Source: Sclerodactyla briareus
Taxonomy: Eukaryota; Echinodermata; Holothuroidea; Dendrochirotida; Sclerodactylidae
DNA length: 64,000 bases
Direction: 5' to 3'
Assembly: GCA_026419785.1 (NCBI GenBank)
Contig: JAODTK010003333.1
Location: 496,001-560,000, forward strand
Part shown: positions 1 to 12,544 of the stretch, in pieces
Numbering within the stretch: the stretch's first letter is position 1
How the letters are laid out: each line of letters begins with the position of its first letter
Notes under the pieces: model-generated
The model's database searches: none
The model's input: the letters and a program-made list of their open reading frames with translations, nothing else
Told to the model about the DNA's origin: nothing
Program-made: the position numbers and the translations under genes

Positions 1-2790
1 GCGAAAATGTCAATCCTTCAGTCAGGTCTGTCAAGTTATTTCTAGTGTATTAGAAACCTAGCTTTCAAGTTGTTACAAATGCCCCAACAAATTGCGGATT
101 CGCAGATCGGAGGCATTGCGCTGGAATTCTCACCAGTCTCTGAGACTGGGGCTCCGCCAGGGGAGGAACTGCGATTGTGACTGTGTTTAGGCGTAGGCGC
201 TAGGCGCTCGCCCGTTTCAAATCCCCTTTTTGCGCTAATACGAATCTTCTGTCTGTTGAATACTGTCGGAAAGACCTGAAAGAAAAATATTACAAGGGTA
301 GGCCTCCAGTTTACATTCGGTCAGTCGATATTACACACGTTAACGACTAAAATCTTGATCCACAAGAGAGATTCACTCTCTATAATGTCGATTTCAAGAT
401 CACGCCTTCAGGAAAATCATTGCCTAATTTAGCTTATCACGTGATCTGGTAGGGTTGAAGTAGCCATGGAGCATTCGAAGACTTACGGGAAAAACAAAAT
501 AAATATTTATGTTTCTTGTCTTTTGTTACTGGTCATCAATTCTTGGTACTACACTAGAAACTTGTTTGATCTTGTATGATTGGGATTACAACATCATCAT
601 CACATAAGACTCTCCTTAAGACAAATTTATTGAAGGTAAGGAAGCCTCAGCTCTCCGTGGAGGTGTCAACGTAAATCCAGGAACAATTACCGGAAATCCT
701 GTCGTCGTGGGTTGTCTTCGTAACGGGTTGAAGTTTAGTTTAGCAGTCATTACACATGCTAGGACAAAATGAAGAAAGAAAAAAGAAATCAATAACTATC
801 AGGACACATGAGCGGTCCGAAATGCAATAGATGAATGTTACTAAACATTACATTAATGTTACATGACATTGTCAATTTCAACAAGTGTTTATGTGACAAG
901 ACGGCATTTGATCGGGGGTCAAGTTACATTAATTAAGAGCTCAGTGAATGCTCTGTCGTGCCTTATGATCGGACTGGAGGAGGGGTTTTTCGGCTCATGT
1001 TCTATAATGAGAGCTGTACCCTCGCGTAGACAGACTTTACGGGCCTTCGATCTGACCAAAGACAATGAGGATTCATCTTCTCCAAGTGAACGAAAATTCG
1101 TTGCCAAGCATGAGCACTCTCACATATTTCGCTGACACAGTTATCAGGGATCACAGACATTGTATGACTCCATCGACCCTTCGGTGATTTGGAACTCACC
1201 CATACAATATGTTCTCCCGCTCTATTGACTGTAACATACTGTCTTGTTTGACCCTAATGGAGCGGGCCCGTCCTTTGATATTGTTCTTAGGAAGAGGCGA
1301 CACATATACATTAACACCCAACCATTTTTGTACATAATCAAAGCTTGCATAGATTCCGTTCGGCCTCATACCAAGGAATAAAAAGATAAGAGACAGAGCG
1401 ATCTCTATCAGGCAATAAACTCCATTCGTCCATGTATGAGCTGAAGGTTCATACATATTTAACTTGAGGAATGAACCACCCCGAGTTTTCAGAACCAGAA
1501 TTTGAAAGCATTCATGCGGGTTGGTCAATGGAGTTATATGGTGATTTTTATATAATATATAACAGATAGTGTACGTTACGGAGGAATGACCTATCCGCTG
1601 TGTCTTCACAAACAACTAGCCGTCATTGCTGGGTTGGAGCAAAGGTGCCAATATGAAATGATGGCATGCGTGTCATGACTCGCCTTTGTGATGAGCATCT
1701 GGTGATATTAAGTTGGGAAACAAATAAGTGGGCGAGGAAGTGGGACGTCCATCAGTTTAGAGTGACATTAGTTATAATAGATATAATTGGGCCATTTCAA
1801 TGCTCCATAATTAATCCCCACCGAAGTTTGACCCCTCCCCCAACTCTTCAGTGTGGCCAAAGGCCTGCTTTTGCACGCGATGCCTTTTGTCTGGAGGGCA
1901 ATTAAAGAGAAACATGTCGCTGTAAGTTTGCAGTGGGAATTTCTGCTTACCCTAAAGAATGCATCCTCTCACCTAACGCCGGTTTCCATTTCGTAAATAC
2001 CATATTTTGTAATGTTAAGTTAAGAAAGAAAAAAAAAACGTAAATCTTACTTGAAGTAGATTACGTAATGTTCTGAGGTGTTTAAAAAAAACCAATCAAA
2101 ATTTGGGGATTTTCTTACATGGAAAAGTAAAGGTTACGCTGAATTACATGTCAGCCAGAAAAACTTCCAGTGGGAGTTAATGAAAAAACACAGAACTAAC
2201 CAGATTGTTGTGATTTCTGACATGGACTGTAAAGTAATTGAAAGACCAAGCTACCATTTTTTTTTTACTGGTGCGCAACAATGAAAAGTTTGTTCAGCTT
2301 GGGTGACTCCACACTAAAGATTATATCGTAGGCATAGACCGTATGTAGGCTTTCAACTTGGCAACTTATTTGACTGACATTTTGCCACACCTAAAACATC
2401 AAGTGTGACCCTACGCCTACATCAATGTTTTCCACAATGGCCAGTGTCAACATTATGTAACAACATTATGGCCAGTAACAACATATGCAAGTACAAGCCT
2501 AGCCTATTCATTTACTCAAAACTTCATATTTCTACTAGTACACACCTAAAATAGTTTGTAAGCCCGAATGAGGCTAGATTAAACAAATCAACTTTTGGTT
2601 TGCCCTAGGATTAGGAAAATGAAACCGGCCAGTTTAACAAAAACTAAATTGGGCTGCAATAGCCTAGTAGTAAGTGTAAAGGACCAATTGATATGCATGC
2701 CATTGGATGTTTATTATTAGAAACTATTTGAAAATCGGTTTTTTTTTTGTTTGGGACGTGGTGTCAGGATGTGACAACGATGTGCTGTTG
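1..2790. other. Unassigned intergenic DNA
   Basis: AT-rich sequence with no recognisable gene or repeat. A TTTCAAATCCCC string near 215-226 resembles a pol III B box, but no A box lies at the right distance. A 139-codon open frame on the minus strand (1196-1615) has one hydrophobic stretch around residues 68-82. It matches no family I know, has no repeat or splice context, and is close to the length expected by chance. Confidence 0.5.
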
Positions 2791-2793
2791 CAG

Positions 2794-2910
2794 GAACGTT
2801 ACGCTAGTAGAGCAAGATTATCCCGACTCGAAGAAGTGGCAAAATGTGAGGATGAAGAAACTTCAGATCTAGTGACAGATGTGTGTGATTTCCACATTCA
2901 AGTTTATTGA
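2794..2910 (+). CDS. Candidate terminal coding exon, unknown protein
   Basis: The segment begins directly after GTGCTGTTGCAG, a reasonable splice acceptor, and stays open in phase 0 for 38 codons to a TGA. The peptide starts ERYASRARLSRLEEV and is charged and glutamate-rich, with a short amphipathic stretch followed by CEDEETSDLVTD. This composition is more protein-like than that of neighbouring frames. No domain is recognisable. The frame continues upstream through the acceptor with a hydrophobic, low-quality sequence, which is what reading into an intron would give. No partner exon was found nearby. It could equally be a chance frame or a retrocopied exon. Confidence 0.25.
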   Translation, partial: ERYASRARLSRLEEVAKCEDEETSDLVTDVCDFHIQVY

Positions 2911-3813
2911 ATATATGTCACTCCAATTGAGGCAGGGAGGATGTAAGCGCCGCGCCCCATTCATAAATTGAAAACTGCATCGACTCTACGAATTGACTAC
3001 GAATGGTACAGATTAGCTTCTCGTCTAGGCCGAGAATCGGTACCTCTCCCACTGTATTCATACATATTTGACCATTGTCTCGGCGCTTGAATATTTGTGT
3101 TACCCCCAAAGTAGAGCAGAATTCACGTACAATACACCATATTCATCTCAGGGCACTAACGGCGTTATCAGTTCTACGCGAGGGTGGGGCCTATATCGAT
3201 TTTTTTTTACACCAATCTATATAGGCTGTGTCAAAGTGGTAAGCAGTTTAGATTCAAAACCCTGGACCCTAATTAAAAATATGATAATGATTGGTGGACT
3301 GCGAAAAGCTTTGAATGATTGTTAAAATGAATTCAGAGCAAGGGGTTTCAAAGCACGCGACGAATTGCTTCATATCTGACACACCAGGGAATATTGATAT
3401 ACAATCAATTGCTGTCTTGGATGTACGCATTCTTGTTTCGATCGATAACGATGTGTGTTGTGACCGTCTAATTATTTACACTACTCGTTTTATTTGGTAT
3501 ATAATGTCACAACAGTAAAAGCCAAAACGATATGATTATTACCGCACTTTGTAGCGGAATATCTTGGGATGCGAGAGTAACAGCTCATTTTTATGCCTGG
3601 CATGGTGACGTAGAACAAGAACAATCATATAGTAATTGGTAAACCAAATGTCGTGTTGCTAGTTCATCCCTTGGAATCCTACGTTCCACGTAAAGGACAG
3701 AGAACCACTTGATTTTCATCTGAGCGCGGCTATCATTTACAACTGGGATAACATTTAAGTAATTGCTCGGATTGAAAGTTTTGTATCAAAAGTCATTCCT
3801 AACGTAGCGCATA
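2911..3813. other. Unassigned intergenic DNA
   Basis: Nothing recognised. Short overlapping frames on both strands (2918-3518) have no family resemblance or splice context. Confidence 0.45.
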
Positions 3814-4872
3814 CCAGGGCGTAGCGCAGGGGTTGATGAGTGTGGGGGGGGGGGTGTAAAGATTATATTTTGCCGACGGTCTGGGCCAATGGTGACTGAT
3901 ATGGGGATGGGGGTCTAAGGGAGGGGGTGTCCCCCTCCCTGTGGAAAAATTTGAAATTGAAAGTTCCTCAGATGCGATCTGGGCAAGATTTTCAGTATTG
4001 GGGTTCAGTAATTAGCGGGACCCCGTTCACCACGTACGCGGGACACTTTCAATTTGTGAACGCCAAATATTTCCTCCCCCGATTCCTAAACAATGGTCCG
4101 ATTGTTACGGGGGGGGGTGGCAGCTCGTGAGTATCTTAAGCAGAGACCATCAATACACACCTTGCGCGCGAAAAAGCGCGCAAATTTGACACTTCATTGG
4201 TGCAAATGATCCGGGGCGGCGGATCCTGGGGAGGGATGTGGGGATGTATCCCCCACCCAAAAGTGTGAAGGGGATATGCTATATAAAACCTTACCCCCTC
4301 CCATGATTTGAGCCAAACATAGGAAATTGTGGGGTGAATGGGGTGAGTTGTAATAGAGTCGTTTTGATATAGTTTGACGTACGGTACCATCTGCTTGTCC
4401 AGCCAGGAAAATGAAATGTCCAACGCTAACGCCTTATATTCCCCCTTTTTTGTTTTTGCCGAATTGGGCCCGGACAGACTCGGGACACTCGTCAATTAAC
4501 TCTCGCGACGGGCGACGGTGCCCGTCACAATAATATGTTTGCCGGCATGCATTCTCTTCTCTTGCCGACGCTGGATGGGCCAATTAGTCGGAAAGTTTGG
4601 CCTCGTTTCTTTCTTTCTAATTCCTCTTTCCATTCCATGTCTTCCCCTTCACTCCCTACTTCCCTTTTCTTTTTTCACCCTTCCCCTCTTTCTTTTTCTT
4701 TTTCCTCCTGTCTCGCTCTTTCCTCTTCTTCTTCCTCCTCTCCTCTTTCCTCTTCTGTTCTTCCTCTTCTCCCCTTTTTGCCGCAAGACCGAAAATTTGC
4801 CGACGACCCGAAATTATTGGGGGGGGGTTACACCCCCTCTTACCCCCCCCCCCCCCGCTCGCTACGGCCCTG
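3814..4872. mobile_element. Non-autonomous DNA element with short TIRs
   Basis: The left end reads CAGGGCGTAGCGCAGG and the right end reads GCTACGGCCCTG, imperfect inverted copies of a CAGGGGCGTAGC terminus common in marine invertebrate MITE-like elements. The interior has G/C homopolymer tracts (around 3843-3853 and 4818-4857), the repeated phrase TTGCCGACG (near 3872, 4552 and 4798), and a long pyrimidine tract. A 7-bp hairpin, GACGGGC with GCCCGTC, lies at 4507-4526. There is no transposase frame; open frames over the pyrimidine tract are low-complexity. It may be several related insertions rather than one. Confidence 0.6.
4604..4787. repeat. Long polypyrimidine tract
   Basis: About 180 bp almost entirely of C and T on the plus strand, mixing CTTT, CCTC and TTCC units. 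It gives artificial Ser/Phe/Leu/Pro-rich frames on the plus strand and Lys/Glu-rich frames on the minus strand. Such strand asymmetry can form triplex (H-) DNA; that is inference. Confidence 0.85.
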
Positions 4873-7115
4873 CGCAATATCCGGTCGTTGTCCCCACAAG
4901 AAATTGAAACTAGATGGTTTCCCTTATTCAGCCTGAACAATTAACCTTGCACGTTACTTTTTGTACCAGAACATTTTTTTTCAGTTGCCCTCCACGCTTC
5001 CTCTTCGGAAGAACTATCATCACACCCTTGGAGATTACAACAATAACAAGAGTTACACTGATGTCTGTTGGCAAGCTAGTGTAACTATACTCTCAGAACA
5101 TGTAACGTTTAGGTCTAAACTCTAAGGAGCCCTAGGGCCTCTCTTTATACCATAATATTCAAATTTATTGACATATAACACATGACATGTTGTAAACACT
5201 TATATCACTTCTATCCCCGAAATCCCAATGCAAACATGTGAGATAACCAGATTTATCGCTACGGATTATCCGAGAATGAACAACAGAAGAAACACAAGAA
5301 AATGTTTTCTTTTTTTTCTTGCCCTTTCATTGAATTCGGAAAGCGTCAATGCGTAGATTGATTTTTACAAGGTATTTCTGCATTGGTTTAACGGGAGGTT
5401 AATCCCTATCCTAATTCATAGTCCCAACATTGAGTACTATGAATTCATATATGCTAACAATGGTCATTCGTTGTAAAAATCGCGTATTACCATGAGTCTA
5501 TCCAACATGTTAGATTTTCAGCTGGGATTAAATAAACGTTCAGGTGTCAGAATCGCAGCGCTCCATTCCAACTAAGTCACTGTGAAAGCATCGAAGTATC
5601 GAAACGAAATTAATTTCAGACGACTATTCTTGTTTGAGTAAAGTTATACAAAGTAAAACACGAATAGGTACGATTCCTGAAATAGTTCAACATTTTGCCT
5701 CCGTATACCTGGAAAAGTAGATGTAACGAGAACATGTTCAAACATTCCTACAATTATCGCCCCTCTCTATCCAATAACCTCTAGAGCAAAACTCATATAT
5801 TCAGGGAACATTTAAGGGAAAAAGACACACCTACCATCGATTACCAGGCTGCACTAGGATATTCCTGGAGTGGCCCCGGAATCCATCAATACTCTCGCCA
5901 ATCTAACATGTTAGCTCTAATGAATCCCTTGAGGACCCTTGAACGAGGAGGCGTTTAATATCTCGTCTTGGGTGATGATAAAAGCTGAGCTAGTTCCATC
6001 CACGTGTTAGCGTGTATATGGTATGTTCATAATTTGTACCTATCTCACTATAAACTGCCAAAGCGCACAGGGTACTCAATGATACGAAGGTACTCGAGGG
6101 CAACGGCGCTATTCCCACCTCTTCAATTATTTTGCTAGTTTTAGTATTTCCGCTACCATACTTTTAGTTCTTCGGCAATAGATGGCATCTGCAAAGATAA
6201 GATGGGGATGAGATACTGGAGGTTTAGGCCTCTTCATTCGCAGATAATATTCGTAATGATGGTGATTGGATTTCGATTTCCTACCAGACAGCTGAACTAA
6301 TAGATTCCACATCCTTTCCCGGTTGACAGGCTATTGGTGGCGTTACATTGACTTGCACGCAGATGCGCATCGCACTTCTTATATAATGACTTCATATGGG
6401 TTTTTTTGTAAAACCACCTGATGCAAAATGCGACTAAAAGGAACATTCTAATTATACTACACATGAACTATATAACCGTTAATGAGGCCATGTATCGTCG
6501 TAATAGGTAACTATACAGAATGTTGGAATTCAGTCGGCATGTTATCACTTAGTCTTGTTCTACTCCAAAGTTGGATCGTCTCTAGTTAGTGGAAGCTAGC
6601 AAGATGAACTTCCTGGTTCTGTGGTGCTTGACTATTGTTTTGGGCTTAAATCGACAGGCTAAGTAATAACAAAGAGTGGTCTCGTTAGTTTACACAAGAC
6701 TGAACAGCCATGTAGTTGGCAGATTTTGTTCGATCTCTTTTTATACCGGTATGGACATCCAATCTGCCAAACATTGCAATAAGAGGAATGTAATGAAATG
6801 ACTACAGATGGACGAATATTTGCTGCAAAATTTGCTGACGGGCGTTGCCAGGTTACTGTTGTGGAGGTGGGCAAAGTCTTATACTCTTCGTCCCAATAGC
6901 TTGTTCACAGGTTGGTAAAATGCACATGCTCACCACTAAATAGCTCGGGGTATAGACGAGAATCAGCTCATACCTCTTTCATTATGACATATTTCCAGAC
7001 TGTTATCACTCTTTGCGGACGCAACCTATTTCAGCTATTCATTCCCATCTTTTCGGAGCTATTCGTTAGTATTCGGATTAAGATTCGGGTTATAGTATTG
7101 ACTTGTATCGAGTCA
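4873..7115. other. Unassigned intergenic DNA
   Basis: AT-rich sequence with only short frames. No repeat copy elsewhere in the window, tRNA, hairpin element or protein family was recognised. Confidence 0.45.
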
Positions 7116-7425
7116 GCGTCCTCTCCCACGACAAGCGCTAATCCCCTTGTCCATGTACTGATGAAAACCTTTGCCTGCACTCACCCAGTCCACTGTCGCT
7201 TACGCCTTGTCCTAACCCCCCTGGCAGCCACGCGCGGCGCCCAAGTTTCCGTAACCATACCGTCGCAGGTACCCACTTTTACACGTGGTAGCGTGAGACT
7301 TTCGAGGAGACATGCTTGTCCACAGCCCTCAGAGGGGCCCTCGTGCTTTCAATGGGATTCGGACTCACAATCTATTGATCTTAGTCCGGAGCTCTACCGA
7401 CTTGATCCGCCTCCTCTAAGTATGG
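7116..7425 (-). mobile_element. tRNA-derived SINE, minus strand
   Basis: Read on the minus strand from about 7425, the sequence gives AAGTCGGTAGAGCTCCGG, an A-box-like region, followed about 30 nt later by GTGAGTCCGAATCCCA, a B-box-like region. Order and spacing match a tRNA-related SINE head. A GC-richer body follows to about 7120. The 180-codon plus-strand frame crossing this element (6912-7454) is an artefact of it. The 3' boundary and tail are not clear. Confidence 0.6.
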
Positions 7426-7429
7426 GGGT

Positions 7430-9185
7430 TCCGGTGAGGTCTGGTGCAGGGTAGTTGGTTGTAATTTCTGTCGGAGAGTTCCGAAGAATCGATTTGCACA
7501 TTGTTCGTTGCACTTCGACCGGTCAGTGTACCCCTATGACCTTACACGACAGCACCATCAGCTCCTAATTTGTAACTGCCCCGGCTTAATAAGTGTCCGT
7601 GTTGGCTGTTTTCAGAGGAAAGAATCACGACGGCGCTATGTTGCTCTTCTTTCCTAGATCCAAATGTGTGAAAAATGTTTTGATTCCATTTTATAAAAGT
7701 CAATATACAGTTTTCTAATGCACGAATGCTAGCAGCTAGGGCAGTGCGCATGTTGTTAACCAACTCAGCAAATGTGCCTTTGTTTAAGGTAAGCCAATGC
7801 TTATCGTCGTGAAGAGGACTATCAGTTTTGAAGGAGTTGAAAAGGTAATATCTCAGTGATAGCAGGGAAATGTTAGAGTAACCCATTTCCCTTATTCAGT
7901 GCCGAGAATACAGAGAATAAACCAACTGTTTTTCGATCCGTCACGACACCGCGGAGTGGCCATGTAAGGAGTTTGCTGGGCTCCGGGGGTCCGCGGGCTA
8001 AACAAATAATCACGGAAATAACTTACATTATTTCCCGCTTTCCTAAGATCATAGGCGCTGCCTTCCAGAACCTTTTGAGAAACATTGGAAAGGAAGGGTC
8101 ACAGGCAATAAAAGACAACCCATGTCTGGGGAGTTGCCCCGAATACCCTAGCAAAAGGTTGCCTGAAGTGTTTCATTACCTCTCGATGTGGAAGATGGGA
8201 TCGTATTTTTAAAAATTGGTCCGCAACTGATTGAGGACATTCTCTCATGGCACTCAGAGAAATCTGGACAATCTCAGATTCCCCTTGTGATGCTCGAATT
8301 GCATAATGAGAAGTATATCCTAGGAGAAGGGGTTCCAGGTGTGAAATTGCTGCCCCCCCCCTCTCGCCCTTTTCCTGTAATGTTTGAATAGTGTCTACTG
8401 GGTCTTGAGATTGTCTAGAGACAAACACCCCACCTGCACCCCCTCTCCCCTCCCTCTTGCTGATCACGCCACCGCGATTTGCAGATCAATAAGAGGAATA
8501 TAAAATGTTACTCAATTTTCAACTAGGCAATTTGGCGACAAAACAGAATGCCCGGAGTTGACCTGTATAAGCTAGACAATAAAATCGCTACTGCTGTCAG
8601 AGAATATGCACTTAATTCCATACTTACAATAATACTTCGGCGCTCAGGGACATCATAGCTCCTTAATCACCGAGGCCGAATATCTGATCTACTCAAATGG
8701 ATTGAGAAGGTATGTGTATGGTAGGCCAATGAATCGCTGCAGAAACTATAATAAGCATGATCTCAGACGAGAACAAACATGGAAACGTCCCACGAGAAAT
8801 AGAACTTTAGGTTTTCCATCGAGCGGCTAACTCCCAAGATCCTGCGTGCGTGTTCTTCGCCTTAGGCAGTTAGGCGACGGTAATCCGTCAGATGAGTTGC
8901 AATAGCGGATCTCCAAAACTGTCATCCCTGAGGAAGTAATTCCGTGAGAATTTGGGTTCAAATTCCTTAACTTGACTGCCACTGATCAGCGTACATTCAG
9001 ACTAGCATTATTTTCGACGAGTATGAAGCAATTTGATTTCAAGAAAATACTCAGTGAAAAATGGTTGAATCAGTAGGTGCAATAGCCGGCTAAATCCTAT
9101 CCTACTCAAATTGTCACGGGGCAAAATTATTGGAACTCATTTTTCCCAACTGCAAAATATAATTAATGTACGGGTATACTTCTGT
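7430..9185. other. Unassigned intergenic DNA
   Basis: No recognised gene. A 114-codon minus-strand frame (7542-7886) has fair amino-acid composition, including a stretch starting ELVNNMRTALAASIRAL, but no domain or splice context. GGGTTCAAATTCC near 8948-8960 resembles a B box but lacks a matching A box. Confidence 0.4.
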
Positions 9186-9234
9186 GATTGAAACCCATTA
9201 TAGTAACCGCTGTTATCACACATCAGGTTAAAGG

Positions 9235-9720
9235 ACAAACTGCGGCTTGGATACATAGAGGTTATTGTGGAGAGTGGAAAGCTGTATCTATATGTCCAAA
9301 CCCCTTTTCAACACAATGTTCCTATGTGGAATTAATAACTTCAAATTTGGTCCATTATTGCAGAGAAATTGGGAGAGAATCCCAATTGCGCAATAACGCC
9401 TGCCTTCACAGTTGGACAACCCGGGATATTTATGTTATGTATTTCATTTGTTTCATTTTGTTTGAAGTCAATATTCAGCGAAGGTCTGTTGTCTTTCTCT
9501 CACCAAAGTAACCAGCGGCACCTACCAACCCACTACGGCAATCCTCTCCCATAGACTAAATGCTTTTCGAAGTAAAAATAATGTGTGAATTTCAATAGAA
9601 AACAAAGATTGTCTGCAGGGCTGTGCAGTCTGGCTCCTTATTATTGCATGATGGGCTGCTTTTCGATCTTGCGCAATACACATGCACAAACTCAGGTAAC
9701 GGAAAGTCGTACGGGTTTGG
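9235..9720 (+). repeat. Dispersed repeat, copy at 9.2 kb
   Basis: This segment aligns along its whole length with 47985-48480 in the same orientation. Shared landmarks are AATGTTCCTATGTGGA, GCAGAGAAATT, AATAATGTG and GCGCAATACACATGCA. The copies differ by many substitutions and small indels. Open frames across it (9188-9511 and 9585-9872) are not conserved in frame in the other copy, so it is treated as non-coding repeat. Confidence 0.8.
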
Positions 9721-9880
9721 AATCAATGAGCATCGGTGTAGGTGTTCCGCGGAGAACCATTTGGGGTGGCTGCGAGATAGTCAGTGTCCCGCATCCATTT
9801 ACTATGGTGAGAGGATTTAGAGGTCGCCACAAAAGTGTCTTAGTGTCTAACTGTTGTATGGTCATATCGTGATATATCAT

Positions 9881-10402
9881 CGATATACCTTATGTGAAAC
9901 AGTAATTTCTAGGAGAAATTACTGTCTTGGATTGGGTCGTCCTGGTGGGTATAATACTCGTGTCGGAGTAGTGTCAGTAGGATCGGATCTACAGACAACG
10001 TGCTAACGATCAAGACATTTAATATGGACGATGTGAGAGAGTGTAGCTTAATATGTACTCTGCGGAGGGTATAGAAGGGGGCCTGTTTGAGGATTGGAAA
10101 GTACCAATTTTTCTGGTTGACCCTTGTGGACACCGCTAATTTACCTCCTCCCTTTCAACTTTTAAACCGATATTAAAGACCAACGGTATATAAAAAAAAA
10201 AAAAAAAATATGATCAAGAGTACACCCATGATTGGTCGAAAGTGCAAGCTCTTGGTTAGTTAGGTCAACGAACGTGCCCTGCAGAGTAGAATCAACGGTA
10301 TAAAAAAACCAGCATGACATGACTCGTCAGAGGGCGATACTCTCGATCGGAGTTAGAATGGTTTCGTGATAACATCACAATATCTTGTTTCTGTCATCGC
10401 AG
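9881..10402. other. Unassigned sequence with an A-rich tract
   Basis: Nothing recognised apart from an A-rich run at about 10192-10209. GAAATTACTGT just after 9914 and its reverse form just before it make a small palindrome around 9902-9925. Confidence 0.45.
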
Positions 10403-10652
10403 TACACAGGACGGCCAGTGTGAAATGCAATCTGCCAGAATAGTCTTCTATTTGAATTTCAATCACCAACGATACGATCCCGCCATTAATGACCAACTCG
10501 CAGAAGTTGTCAGAGGATATCCTGCAAATGAGATGACAAGGGGTGACGTGGGAGGTCGATGTACTCTATTTGAAAGAGAATTGCAAGCCACATCCCAGGG
10601 CGGAAATGTAGCGAGGCTCATAACTGCGAGATCACTTTTAGCAGAGACGTAA
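10403..10652 (+). CDS. Candidate coding exon, unknown protein
   Basis: A splice-acceptor-like TTTCTGTCATCGCAG is followed by an open frame of about 82 codons to a TAA. The frame runs unbroken from the acceptor, beginning TQDGQCEMQSARIVF, through a stretch starting RYDPAINDQLAEVVRGYP, to GNVARLITARSLLAET. Composition is plausible for a soluble protein, with mixed charge and few low-complexity runs. I recognise no domain. A start at the internal ATG at 10425 is possible, but reading from the acceptor seems at least as likely. No upstream exon was identified and no second copy was seen in the window. Confidence 0.3.
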
Positions 10653-11217
10653 ATGCAGGAAATGAATTTGCTTGTTAAGTGTTAAAGCATAGGCATTAAT
10701 TACTGCCTTCCGGACAGACATTGGATGATGAACTCAGGATCTCTAGAATCAATTCCACTCAGTTTGCCTCAAAGCCCCTCCATCATGGATCTAGGCTAAT
10801 TCACATACCCACAGACGTCATCAACAGAATACAGAACGATAAAAGAAGTGCATGCATAGCCAGGAAGATCGTTAATCCCTAATGTTTAAACCAACAATAA
10901 AAACTTCCAGCTGAAATGAAAGGCACTCCTGCATCAGTAAGTGGTTTTGGGCAACTGTTAAAGCTAATAAAAACTGATACACTAGTAACTGATGGTACCT
11001 CATTAGAATTTAATGATAGTAAAACCGCGGGAAACTTTCGACTTGTAATACCAAGTGTAATCTTTCTTGTTCAACTCCGCATTTTTTTTAATGTTCAAAT
11101 GAAAAACGCTCATTATTGGAAATGAATCAAGTTTCTGAGAGGAGACGACGGAGAGCGTTCTTGTGGTGATATAACAAAGTTTATAAAGAAAAGAATTACC
11201 TGCGTGGAGTACTTACC

Positions 11218-11218
<1 letters not shown>
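10653..11218. other. Unassigned intergenic DNA
   Basis: No gene, tRNA or repeat copy recognised. Confidence 0.45.
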
Positions 11219-11261
<43 letters not shown>

Positions 11262-11262
11262 G
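11219..11262. repeat. (AAT)n microsatellite
   Basis: About 14 uninterrupted AAT/TAA units. On the minus strand it encodes an artificial isoleucine run. Confidence 0.97.
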
Positions 11263-11750
11263 GAGAAAAATAAGTGAATACCTACTTTGTTCAAGACTAA
11301 CTGAATGACACATGTGAGAACGATTGTATGCACGTAAACAGGAATTACGCCGATAAGTCTGTGTGCTGCAGTGTGGGCTGCTGTCCAACAAACACAAAAT
11401 GTTTTCAGAATATCTCTTCATGTTCCTTCAATGATTCGAGAAGATGTCTTATGTTGAGAATATTGCGACTCAAACCCTAACTGGTTAGTTTGATATGTTG
11501 ATGACTCGACCACATATAGCACACTCCGGAATTCCCGGCAGAATGTTTTGGAAACAGTTTCCTACTACAGTTATTACGCGTATACTCAGCGAAAATTTTG
11601 TTCAACTTCTTTGGGGTACGAAGATTCCTATTGCATACAATATTACCCTTTTATCTACTCTGTTTGAACTGGTGCGCTCGGAAATGAACAAATGTACGAC
11701 ATGTATAGAGGAAGGATGATTTTTTTTTACGACTACATGTAATGTCCCAC

Positions 11751-12020
11751 TCAGCAAACCCCAAAACGTTGTTGAAACTTTATGAAAAGGTTTCGTCTAA
11801 TGTTTTAAGAACGATATTTCGTGGTGTGATAATTATGTAATAGACAATTCTGCAACATTTCATTCGTTATAACATTAGTATAACATGTTTTGAACATTGA
11901 AAACATGTTTTATTGTCTATTAATACGTCATAACCTGTTATAATAACACATATGATAAAGTTGTGAGGAACCATTTTTGGAAGCTTTTTTATGTTATGAA
12001 AACGTTTTATATTTGCTGGG
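11751..12020. mobile_element. MITE with CAGCAAA...AAACGTTTT termini
   Basis: The left terminus TCAGCAAACCCCAAAACGTT and the right terminus AAAACGTTTTATATTTGC plus TGGG are imperfect inverted repeats of about 20 bp. The roughly 270-bp AT-rich interior contains further inverted pairs built on AACATGTTTT. There is no coding capacity. The CCCAGCAAAnnnAAAACGTTTT end is a widespread MITE terminus; the superfamily was not assigned. Confidence 0.75.
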
Positions 12021-12212
12021 GTCATTGATTGAAGTCAGAATAGGCTATACGGTCGAATTCATTCCCTTACAATCGCCTCTCACTTCGCCGGGGCTGGTAT
12101 GTGCCCGGTATTACTAGGCACCAGGGAAAGGCCTACTCTCATTTTCACCTACAAGCCTATATATCGTCAGCTTTTACAAGGGGAACCGTGGGTAAATATG
12201 AGGCCCATCCTA

Positions 12213-12449
12213 CACTGTAAAAGAATTATTGTAGAATTTAACTACATTACTGCTGGCAACCCTGCTGCAGTTAATTTACAGTACATTTTACACTCAACTA
12301 CTTACTGTGAAATTTTAACAGTAAAAATGATATTACTGTAACTTTCCCTTTTAAATTACAGTACGGGTATTACGGAACAATTTACAGTAAATCACCGCAG
12401 CAGAGTTGCCTTTAATTTATTGTAGATTCTACAGACATTGTTTACAGTG
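12213..12449. mobile_element. Palindromic MITE with CACTGTAAA ends
   Basis: The element starts CACTGTAAAAGAATTATTG and ends TTTACAGTG. Subterminal blocks are also inverted: GGCAACCCTGCTGC on the left pairs with GCAGCAGAGTTGCC on the right. TTACAGTA and TACTGTAA recur inside, so most of the 237 bp can fold back on itself. It has no coding capacity. Confidence 0.85.
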
Positions 12450-12544
12450 TCACAATTAATAGGAATGCCTTTCCTGAATCCCTGCGGTAGCGTGGAAAGA
12501 GTAGAGATGCAGAGACAGGCAGAGAGAACAGTCCATGACTCAGC

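Noticed and set aside
4518-4940. Overlapping Ser/Leu/Phe/Pro-rich and Lys/Glu-rich frames
   Set aside because: Products of the pyrimidine tract and C/G homopolymers.
6912-7454. 180-codon plus-strand frame
   Set aside because: It runs antisense through a SINE and has no protein resemblance.
8940-8962. tRNA-like B box GGGTTCAAATTCC
   Set aside because: No A box at the required spacing and no cloverleaf.
9188-9872. Open frames of 61-107 codons
   Set aside because: The sequence is a dispersed repeat and the frame is broken in the 48-kb copy.
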